Shown: positions 54,858-64,000 of the stretch, in pieces
Layout of the letters: the number at the start of each line of letters is the position of its first letter
Position numbering within the stretch: the stretch's first letter is position 1
DNA from: Brachycybe producta
Lineage: Eukaryota > Arthropoda > Diplopoda > Playtdesmida > Andrognathidae
DNA: 64,000 nt
Assembly: GCA_036925085.1 (NCBI GenBank)
Contig: JAUPFP010000051.1
Coordinates: forward strand, 310,001 to 374,000
Direction of reading: 5' to 3'
Program-made: the position numbers and the translations under genes
Notes under the pieces: model-generated
What the model saw: the letters and a program-made list of their open reading frames with translations, nothing else
Told to the model about the DNA's origin: nothing
Databases searched by the model: none

Positions 54858-55330
54858 TTATTATTAGTAAATTAACAAATAATAAGTTAATTAATAACAC
54901 TGGTCAACACTATTTTTGCTGACTTATATCCGAGACTTGTTTCTGACTAATTTTGGGGTTCTGAACTCAGATATCACATTGGTTTTTGCCCATCACGTCA
55001 AGTTTTTACACTATGCCTCCATTTGGATCAATCTTCATAAAAAGTACACGATTACAATGTATTTCGTGGTGATGGCACATTCTTCCATCATGGATACGTT
55101 TTTGTATGTAGGCCCTTTTTGGAGTGTTTAAATTCAGTTTTTTAACACTACACCAGTAGTTTGCCATCATGTGGATATCCCACCTTTCTTGGTATTGCTC
55201 CTCCATAGCTTTTATATCATAATGGAACCTTTTGCCTTGCTCATCACTTATATAACCTAGATTTTCAGAAATGTATCAAGATGACTGTTGAGAAAATGAA
55301 CCTTTGTTTTCTTGTTGCAACCCTTGCTTC
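54858..55330 (-). pseudogene. Remnant of a repeat-borne protein found in many animals
   Basis: On the minus strand from about 55330: VHFLNSHLDTF, then GYISDEQGKRFHYDIKAMEE, then QERWDIHMMANYW (to about 55006). I recall LHFLHSHLDFFPENLG and SDEQGERFHQDI as a motif series in very abundant hypothetical proteins of cnidarians and arthropods, usually thought to ride on transposons. The match is by memory. At least one stop lies within. A short open frame on the plus strand (54916-55131) overlaps it and is likely a shadow. Confidence 0.5.
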
Positions 55331-55967
55331 AACTCAGGGCTTGCATACTTTACATGGAGTCCAAGACTTGTCCTGGTCTCCAAGTCTCACTTGAAAGTAA
55401 GCCACCTGCACCTTCTTCACAAAATTGCTAAAACTCATCTTTTGACTGGGTACAATGAAGCTTCCACATACATAACAAAATGTATATAGACTTCAAACAC
55501 TTTCTTCTAGCAGCAGTCATTGCCTAAGTTACAATTACAACAGTTGATGAACAAAAACCTGAAAAATAAAACATGCCATAGAACAAAAATGGTACATGCT
55601 ATGTAAAAACTGATTTTATTTTTGAAATCATCACCCCAAAATTACTTAAACACAAGTGTCAGATCTTAGTCAGCAGAAAAAAAGTGAAAAATTGTTGGCC
55701 AGTGTAATAATTAATAGTATTATTAATATTAATATTATAACATTAAAATTACATATATAATATCCCAGGTCTGTGTATGTATGTGTGTGTGTGGAGTAAC
55801 GAAAACCATTGAAGCACATTGGAATTTATATAAATTTGAATAAATGAAGAAATGAACAGCTTTTTTTCTTTCAAGGTCAACTACTGTATATGTTGCACAC
55901 TCCCCATCCGAGAACCCCATGATATTAAATTGGAGAGGGGAAAAGGTTTGGAAAGTGTAGAGTGTGG
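55331..55967. other. No gene seen
   Basis: AT-rich sequence with a GTGTGTG run near 55783. No product is recognised. Confidence 0.5.
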
Positions 55968-56093
55968 ATAGAGAAAGAGAGAGAGAGAAAAAGAGAGAGA
56001 GAAAAAGAGAGAGAGAGAGAGAGAGAAAGAGAAAAAGAGAGAAAGAGATAGAGAAAGAGGAAAAGAGAGAGAGAGAGAGAAAGAGAAAGAGAA

Positions 56094-56162
<69 letters not shown>

Positions 56163-56206
56163 CAGAGAGAGAAAGAGAGGTAGAGAGAGAGAGAGAGAGA
56201 GAGAGT
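55968..56206. repeat. GA-rich microsatellite
   Basis: About 240 bp of (GA)n with GAAA interruptions, ending where the next gypsy fragment begins. Open frames across it (Ser/Leu-rich on one strand, Arg/Glu-rich on the other) are by-products of the repeat. Confidence 0.95.
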
Positions 56207-59200
56207 GGGATAACGGTGATTTTTACCACTAGTATACCAGTAGCATGTTTGGTTTACCGTGAACGGCCGGTAGAACACAGTAAAAAGGCATTTTTACCGC
56301 AAATAGACGGTGGATTACGGACTTTTGTCCGTGGATCACCGTTCGAACACGGTAAAAAGAAAGTTTCACTGTTGGTGGACTGTAGATTATGGACCGTTGT
56401 CCGTGTATATGCATTTGAGAGCTCTTCACCGACCCCTTCTCGAACTTAAGGTTCAAGTTTGTGGTGGCAAACAAATTGTTGTATGCCATCAAATCCATAC
56501 AGGATCGCACTAGAACTGTGTTGGTTGGTCGTGTCAAGCCTTCTGCTTGCGCAAGTTGCACGATAGCTCTGAAGCTGGTCACTTCGGAGTGTACAAGACA
56601 TACCAACGGTTACGTACTCATTTGTACTGGTTAGGTATGAAACGTGACACGGTGGAGTATGTTAAGTCATGCTTGGTGTGTCAGAGAGTATGACAGTTCG
56701 CAAGAGCTCAAGGATTCTTGCAACCGATAGTTCCAGAGTACCCAGTTCATGCCTGGGGAATGGACTTTGTTGGGTCGTTTCCTGCGTCCATGGGTGGAGT
56801 CACCTATGTATTGATCATGGTGGATTACTTCACCCGGTATGGCGTGGCAAAGGCAGTACGAAGGGCTACGGTCGCTTGTGTTGTCAAGTTCCTGAAAGAT
56901 GAGATCCTGTCGGTGTATGGCACTCCGACTACTCTCATCTCAGATCGTGGATCCCAGTTCTGCAGCAAGATTTTGCGAAAGTTCCGGGAGTGCTATAATA
57001 TAGCGCAGCACTTCACGACGGCATACCATCCGCAAGCTAATGGGCTTACGGAGCGTACGAACAAGACTGTGATGGAAACCATCAAGCGTTACCATGATCC
57101 CCTCAACAACCAACGTGATTGGTGGGAGAAATTGCGGCCCGCCGTGTGGGCCTACAACACTGCGGTGCAGGAGAGCACGGAAGTGTCTACGTACCAATTG
57201 TTGTTTGGGCGTGAGCCTAGGTTGGGGATTGATAATCTCCTTCCTAACGGTCCGGCCCACGACTTGCCCGACCAGCAAGCCGTGGAGTAGCGTGCTCGTC
57301 AATATTTGGTGGCCGCTCAAGCCAGACAGAAGAGCCGGTATGATGCCGGTCGGATGGAGCCACCCCTGTACTAGCCTGGTAATAAGGTCTGGATAAGGGA
57401 TATGGCTGGGAAGCTCGGTCAAGCCAAGAAGTGGAACTTCGCTTACAAGGCTGAACTGGGTACGGTGGTCCGGCAGGAGGTCCGGCAGGTGGTCCGGCAG
57501 GTTTCCGACCTGGTCTACGAGGTAGAATTCGTAGATGGGTATGGTCGGAAGGTGCGGGACCGGTTTCACATTGATAACTTGAAGCCGTACATTCCCACAT
57601 GTGGAGTTCGTGAGGAAGATGGCCTTGGTGGCTCTGAAACCTCTTCGAACTCTGAAGGGTATAGTGATGCTGGGTCAGCTGGAAGTGAGAGGACGGATGA
57701 TGTCTCTCCAGGACCTTCTGGCCAGCCTAGTTTGGTGGTGGAGTCAACTGACTCTGAGGCAGAGGAAGCACCTCAGCCCCGGTATTACCTCCGTCCGAGG
57801 AAACCCAGGGCTTTTGAGGTTCTGCAAGCTTCCTCTGGAGCTCCAATAGGCACCAGGGAGGTGCATGGCCTTTGGAAGTCTCTGTCCTGGTGGGAGAGAG
57901 CAGGTCACTCCCTGGTTTGGGATGAAGACCTGAACTGGGGAAATAAGGATTGGGAGCGCAGCGACCCCTGGACTGGGTGCCGCCTGTCTGTCATGGACAG
58001 ATGGCGGTTGTCCAGGGGGAACTGGGTGGAGAAATCCACAATTCCCAACTGCAAACTCAAAGGGGAGTCTGTAGATGTTATTTCTCCTAAAGATCTCTCT
58101 CCTGAGTCTTTCCATGGAGATTCAGGCCGTGTATCTGCCCCTAAAAAGGCAGACGATGGTAGAATCTCTATGGTAACAGCAATGGCCTCCATTGCTGCCA
58201 ACATTAGCCGCCTCGGCTAATGTTGTTTTAGCCGCCAAGCCGCCGCTGTTAGCCGCTCCATCGGTGAAATTAGCGACTAAACGCCATATTGTTTGCAAAT
58301 TACAATTCGGATGGACGTTTGCCGCTAAATACAGAAAGAAACGTTTATTTCACCGAAGAAACGGCAAAGATTCAGGACAATTGGATGCCACAAATACAAA
58401 AGTAAGTCCCCTAAGGGGAATTTCCTTTTCCGGCCCTTTGGCAGTCTTGTTTTATTGCTTTTGGGTGTGTCAAGCGGTCATTGACCGCTTGAACTTGTGG
58501 TTTTGGTGGAGGCGTCACCGTCATGATGTTGATGGTGATGCTACCACTGACGGGGCCGTGAATAACACGGTGTTTTGCCGCCCGAATGCTGTGGAACTTG
58601 GTGGGGACCAAGTTCTACAGGGTTTGGACGGTGAAATGGTGTTTTTGCACGGTTCTGTCCGTGAAACCACCGCGGAGAACGGTTCCGACCGTAGACCACG
58701 GTGTTCTAATGGACGGAAAGTGGTTTTTCATGGTAAAGGTCCGTGTGTAAACCACTCCCCAAGCAACTTGAATTGTCGGTGCCGGGTTTGGACGGTCCAA
58801 ACACTTGTTTGGCCGATTCCGATCGTGCGGATCCCGTGAGGGACGGTTTTTACCGTGGGTCACGGAATATGCACGGTGGAAATGGGATTTCCTACGGTAC
58901 CAAACGAGAAATTACGGGGTTTGGACCGACCAAAAACGTTTTTGGCCGGTTCCGACCGTGCGAATACCGTTGGGGACGGCTTTGGCCGTGTACCACGGTG
59001 CCTGCCCGGTCGGAAAGCAATTTTTCGCGGTTCTGGACCGTAGAAATTGCTTCTTACCATAATAGATCGAATTCTTACCGTGTTTTTTGATCTTTTTCAG
59101 GTAGCCACGGCGGAGAAGGAAAACAATGGTGGGGGTGGCAGCGGTTCCTCCTCCCTCAGCTCTTTGCATCCGGGTAATGCAGAGCTGTTGGAGTTGGATG

Positions 59201-60940
59201 CCGCTTGCTCCCCGGATTTTTTGGGTCGGGCCATAGCCGACTTGGCCGACGGCGGACCTTTGGGTGTGCTATTGGTCGAGGATGCTGTGGTGACCCAGCC
59301 GTCCCCTCGGACCCCTCTATATTATGGGTCCATGTGGGGACAGTCGACACCGCCTCCCACCGTGGTATCTCCTAAGGCGACTATTAAGTTGGGAGCCATG
59401 GAGATCCTGGCAGTTGGTGAGCCGGTGTTGGCCAGCACGCCCGTCGAAGAGGTGGCCACCGGTTTGGCGGCTACCTTCTTGACGAAGTGTGATCCTCCAG
59501 CGGACCAAAGCCGGCTAGAATTGGCTAGCCTGGCTGAGGGAAGCAAGGATGCCTCCTTGGGAGGAACCCTGGTCGTAGACACGGAGGCGGAGATGGACAC
59601 CACGGAAGACTGGGTGGTGCCCTTCTCCCGGCGGTGGCGAGGCCAACGGATCCTCTCTTCAGAGGACTCTTCGGAGTCTGAAGGGAGAGGAGCAGGCTCC
59701 CTGGGTAAACGGTCTGTGACCGGATCCCAGGAGGGTACTCCAGCCTGGAAGGGCAGTCCAATTCCGGTCAACCCTGTTGGGGAGATGGAAGCGGCCTGTC
59801 TGGAAAGGCAGGATGAAGCCACGCAGTACCAGACAGCTTCAGGTGGTTTCCTGGCATCGGATGAGAAATGCTACTTTGTTGGGGTTTGGGGTCAGATCAG
59901 ACAAATCTAAATCCAAAAATAAGTCCGGAGCTGCTAGGTACACCACCAGGATGAAAGCCCTGGCGAAGAGGGAGGCACCGTTGGAGAGGACGACAGCTGC
60001 CTTGGCGAAGTTTACGCCGGTGGTGGGTCTTCTCCCTGTGTCTCCAGCTCATTCTGAGGGAGCTGCTGGTGCTGTGAGCCCTGTTGGTCAGCCTCCGGTT
60101 TTGGGTTCAGCCGAAGCGGAGGCTGGCTGTTCCGGCTGGCAGTCTGCAAATCCCAATAGGGACCGAAAAGTGGAAAAGAAGGCCAATCAGCCTTCTCCTC
60201 CCGCTCCTAGGCAGGGACGTCCCCGCCCCTTCACCCCACCTTTGGCGAGTAATCCGGTGGGAAAGAAGGCCACGACTTCTAGTGGAGGTCTGGCCGGCTT
60301 TCCCAAACGAAAGTGGAGCGAGGAGGACCGCTTGCGGTACCACCAGGCACAAGCGGCCAGATGTGCTGCCCTTGTCCTGCGGGACAAGAAGGCTGCATGC
60401 CGACGAGAGTTTGAGCTCCAGGCCTCTCAGTTCCCGCCCCTGCGGGAAGCTGATGCCCGGGATCCGCTCAGTACAGGGGAACCTCCCATCGGAGATGGTA
60501 CCACTCCTATTCCGAGTGCCACAACGGCCACTGGCCAACAGCATATCGCCCAAAGGGGGCGGTACAAGCTGCCAAGGCACCTCACCAGGGTGCGGCAGTT
60601 GAACCTGTTGGTGGCAAGGGTCAGCCGACCCTTGCCCCGGAGAAGAAGAGAAATCTTCCCCGGGATGGAAAGGGACGCTTCGTGGCGACATGAGCATCCT
60701 CGACCATCGGTTCAGCTACGGGAGCTAGTTCAAAGACTAGAACAGCTTCGGCTGGAAAGTCTGCGACTAGCAAGTCTGGTCAATCGAAGGGGGCTAACCA
60801 CCCTTCTAAGACTGACCGGCCCGGTAAGTCTGTGAGCTTCGGTGCATCCAGCTCCCAGCCCAGTCAACCTTCTTTTCATGAGAAGAAAAAGAAAAAGAAG
60901 AAAAAGAAGGGCAAGAAGGCCCATCATGAGAAGAAGGGAG
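56207..60940 (+). mobile_element. Ty3/gypsy element, body like the whole copy, rearranged
   Basis: Parts present: a leader piece with ACGGAC/GTCCGT dyads (56207-56412), integrase from its zinc region (about 56420-57700), the post-integrase tail (to about 58400), the intron-like segment (GTAAGT near 58402, TTTTTCAG near 59099), and the 3' coding region (about 59101-60940). It closely matches 41010-45575 of the whole-looking copy, so it is a fairly young relative, with roughly half a dozen breaks. It is followed at once by an A-type LTR. Confidence 0.85.
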
Positions 60941-61708
60941 TGTGGCAACCTGGTCTGCTCCAATTTTAATTTTGATGGAGCAGATGAATTTCCCTATGGT
61001 GGTCTGCCTGACAGCTACAGTAGGCTGTTGGGACGGACGCCATTTTAGTGCCAGCAGACCTCTCACCATAAAGTCTATAGGTGAGAGGTCAGAAGTGACC
61101 TCTGTCCCCTCCAGGTGGAGTTGCCTGGAGGTTTCCTGTGGCCTAGTCAACCACAGGATCTGGGCAGTTGGTTGTAGGCTGAGCTGGAGACTAGACCTGT
61201 GGGTGGAGGTCAAGTAGACCTCCACTGGCCAGTGCCTCTTCTGTTCATCTCTATTGTGCCTTTGGCTTGTTGGCCTGGGCTTTTGTATATATTTATGGGT
61301 GTTGGCTGGACAAGGAGTCCAGCCAATGTGTAAAAATTTATACTGCCATCATTTGTCATCTTATTAATCTATTTAATTCATCACTTACTTGTGTCGTGTC
61401 ATTTCTTGGGGAGTACCGCGAGGGGGGTGGGTTTCTGGTTTTGGGGAAACTCCACCGTCCTGCTACCGTCCTTTTTCGGCCGGAACTCGTGTCGGCTCGC
61501 GGTAGAACCGGTGTTCTACCGCGATATTCTCGGCATGGCGGCGTGGTCTTTCGTCGTGTCCGTCGTGGGTGGCTCCGTGGAGCCGACACATCCCAAGGGG
61601 AACACCGTGTGGGAGACGGGTACGGTCCCGTGCCCGTGAGGAGCCGGTCAGCGGTAAGTTTTCCGTCCATTTTGGGGGTGAATTTACTGGGGTTATTGTA
61701 ACGGTCCG
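60941..61708 (+). repeat. LTR, A-type
   Basis: It starts TGTGGCAACCTGG and matches the other A-type LTRs. Stem-loops are at 61203-61225 (arms GTGGAGGTC/GACCTCCAC) and 61302-61326 (arms TTGGCTGGAC/GTCCAGCCAA). Donor-like GCG|GTAAGT lies near 61652. It joins the gag region at about 61708. Confidence 0.8.
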
Positions 61709-64000
61709 GCGGGACCGCGGGGATGCGGGGTTGGAGTTACGCGGCCGCGTAGTCGACCGTCCCCTTCGGGAGGGGCGGAAGGCGGGGATCTTCTGGAAAC
61801 AAAGGGACCCAGCGGTAGCGTAGACGGGGATCTCCCGGAGGAATGGGTCACGGTGCGGAAACGCCGCCGTGACATCCGTCCGGGAGAATACCCGTTGGAA
61901 GACAGTGAGCCCGATGGTGATCTCACCGGGGAGGACGAGCGGCCACGGCCGCTTGTCCAATTTTCCACCGTCGCCCATCCGGTTGGACGTGGCGATCGGC
62001 CCCATGGAGACATGGTGGAAATCCCGGATGAGACTGCACGTGAGGGCCGGGCCTTTTTGGCCGGGCTATCCGAGCAGCAACTCGTTGAGATTGCCTACGG
62101 GATAGACGTCCTTCGGTTGGAAGGCCGATTGTTCCGGTCCACGGTTGAGCCGAGGGTGGCACCTCGGTTTTCACTGTCGCCCGTGCGTGAAGGCACACAG
62201 GGAGAGGAACCACCGGTACTTCCCCGGTTGGTACCTCCGCGGGTAGCACCCAGGCCATCTCCTCGGGGACTTGGCCGGGGAGCTCCTGCTGTGCCCGGAC
62301 AGCAGTCGAGGGTTCAGATGATGATCACCTCGGAAGCTGAGTCCGTGTCTGACGTTTCGGGGAACCGGAGCAGGCCGCCTCGCAGGGTTAGCGCCGCTGC
62401 TTGGACGCCCGCTCCAGCGGTTCCAGCGGAGGTTCAGGCGTTCGGGTTCTTCAACCCGGTCCACTCTTTTGCTCGTTATGACGGCAGAGAGGACTTGACG
62501 CCTTTTCTCCGCAAGTTCGAAGCGAAAGCCCGAGCTCAGCGCTGGACGGACGAGTCCTGATGCAGTTTATTTACGTTTCTGCTGGACGGTCCGGCAGAAA
62601 AGTATTACGCCACATTGGTGGAAACTCTTCCAGACCTGACCTGGACTGAGCTGAAGGATGCTATGAATAGCCGCTTCAGCACAAGCAACCAGGCTCGCCT
62701 CTGTTTCGGTGAATTCGAATCAATGAAACAGGGGGCTACCGAGTCTGTACTTGGCGGTTCTTGGAACTGTCCGACCGAGTGTCTCCGGGCGAAGACGAGA
62801 GCTGTCGGCTCATTCGCTTCAAACGGAAACTCCAGACGACCATCACTGATCAGTTGATCGGTTGTAAGGCCGGTACGGTGGAGGCATATGCCAGAAAGCC
62901 ACGGCTGGTCGAAGCCGATTTGCTTCTAGTAGGTAAATTACCTACCCGTACCAGAGGGGTTCCTCAGGACCGGGCTAACGCTTCATCCTCCGGAACCACG
63001 GCTAGCTCTGGGAGCTCTGCCAAGGCTTCATCTTCGAGCCAAACGGGTGCGAAGGCTGCTGCACCGTCCAAGTCGGACAAAGCAGGAGCCAAGACCGGAG
63101 GCAAGAAGAAGATGGCAGGCTCTGGCGGAGGTCAGCTGGCGGCAACACCTCGAAGTACGGACAGTACAGGAGATTCACTCTGGCGACTAGGTCCTTGTTT
63201 CGGGTGTAACCAGATGGGTCACCTGAGGAAGGATTGTCCGAAGGCTGTGGCCAAAGGACAAGTTGCCAGAGTGGTACCTGACGAGAGTCAGAGCCTCCAG
63301 CCAACCGCTGGTGTTGCGCCAGTTTGGCTGGAGGGTCGTAAGTACCTGGCCACCGTTCATGATGGCCAGGTCTACTATCGACTCGTGGAAGACGAGGAGA
63401 AATCCTCGTTAAACCGCCGCCGGTCGCCACCGAAATGAGTGGTGTGCGACCGGTAAAGCTTCAAAGCTCAGGTGCCTGTCACAGCCTGAGCTCTGAACGA
63501 GGGACGTACCTCCGGGCGGTCTCCAAATATGTGGATGTCCTGCGGAAGGCAGGGGTGCCTCTGGCAAGGTCTGCGGACCCGGAAATTACCCAGTGGGTAT
63601 TTCCATTGCCATGCCCCACATTGGAGGCCGTGTGCAGCCAGCTGGATCGCTGGTTTGCCCCCTCACCCTACATGCCTAGTGGTGAGGTGCTGGATCGTGC
63701 GCTCATCGAGCAGGCGGGAGGAATTGGTGCGTCCATCCCTCCTGTTGTGCCTGGAGAGTCTGGTTTCTGAGACTGTGCCCCAGTCTTCTGCACGTCTGGA
63801 ATTACCGTCCGGTGTGGACGGTAAGGTGGACGGGAGGCAGAAGATCGATGGTGGGAGCCCGCGGGTTCCCATCCCTGAGCTTCAGAGCCGGGCCTATGAC
63901 GTAGGTTCACCAAGGGTGTGGGTGTCGATAGGCGATCGTCTGATGGAGATGATCGTAGACACCGGGGCCGACGTGTTGGTCCTAAGCATTACGGCGGCAC
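60941..64000 (+). mobile_element. Ty3/gypsy element, A-type LTR with gag and start of pol (window edge)
   Basis: LTR (60941 to about 61708), gag (about 61730-63438) and the start of the protease frame (63435 onward, VDTGADVLVLS near 63955-63990). Gag shows the capsid region (FFNPVHSFARYDGREDLTPF near 62445; RFSTSNQARLCFGEFESMKQ near 62670) and a CCHC knuckle (CFGCNQMGHLRKDC near 63197). Gag and the next frame overlap in the -1 register at ATGA (63435-63438). It is the same type as the minus-strand copy at 1-2573. It is a fossil with a few breaks and leaves the window on the right. Confidence 0.85.

Noticed and set aside
55735-56229. Long Ser/Leu-rich and Arg/Glu-rich open frames
   Set aside because: They are translations of the GA microsatellite on its two strands.
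1-64000. tRNA, rRNA, host exon or operon-like gene cluster
   Set aside because: No cloverleaf, rRNA core or spliced host gene could be recognised; all strong coding signals belong to mobile elements.

Overview
The window reads as eukaryotic, almost certainly animal, non-coding DNA crowded with transposable elements. I see no host protein gene, rRNA or tRNA that I can defend. The signs are nested LTR retrotransposons with 4-bp target duplications, two CR1/L2-like LINE fragments (one with an SGNH-esterase ORF1), a decayed PIF/Harbinger transposase, long AT-rich spacers, and microsatellites. The LINE and Harbinger types suggest an aquatic invertebrate or an early-branching chordate, but the species cannot be fixed from sequence alone.

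Layout. 1-2573: minus-strand 5' end of a Ty3/gypsy element (LTR, leader, gag part), cut by the window edge. 2574-4435: minus-strand LINE. 4545-10140: minus-strand gypsy copy with 3' LTR. 10177-16712: plus-strand gypsy copy meeting the previous one head to head. 16713-17430: minus-strand leader and LTR end, forming a 0.7-kb inverted repeat with the start of the next plus-strand copy (17431-23535). 23536-30082: two gag-protease fragments of a second LTR family, an unrecognised decayed coding unit, and a solo LTR. 30083-34174: more solo LTRs and a plus-strand LINE. 34449-47543: one whole-looking 13.1-kb gypsy element with near-identical LTRs and a GCAT target duplication. 47544-56206: AT-rich DNA with solo LTRs, a Harbinger fossil and a GA microsatellite. 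56207-64000: two further gypsy copies joined in tandem.

The 13.1-kb element and its fossil relatives are the main story. They have the usual gag, protease, RT, RNase H and integrase. They also carry about 1,230 codons after the integrase core: a tether-like tail, a 242-codon segment bounded by conserved splice-site-like sequences, and a 979-codon region of unknown function with a conserved C-terminal domain. The leader is an array of about 70-bp repeats, each built on an ACGGAC/GTCCGT dyad. The LTRs contain two stem-loops whose arms covary between copies. Two different LTR types (TGTGGCAACC, here A-type; TGTGACGACC, here B-type) are found on the same body.
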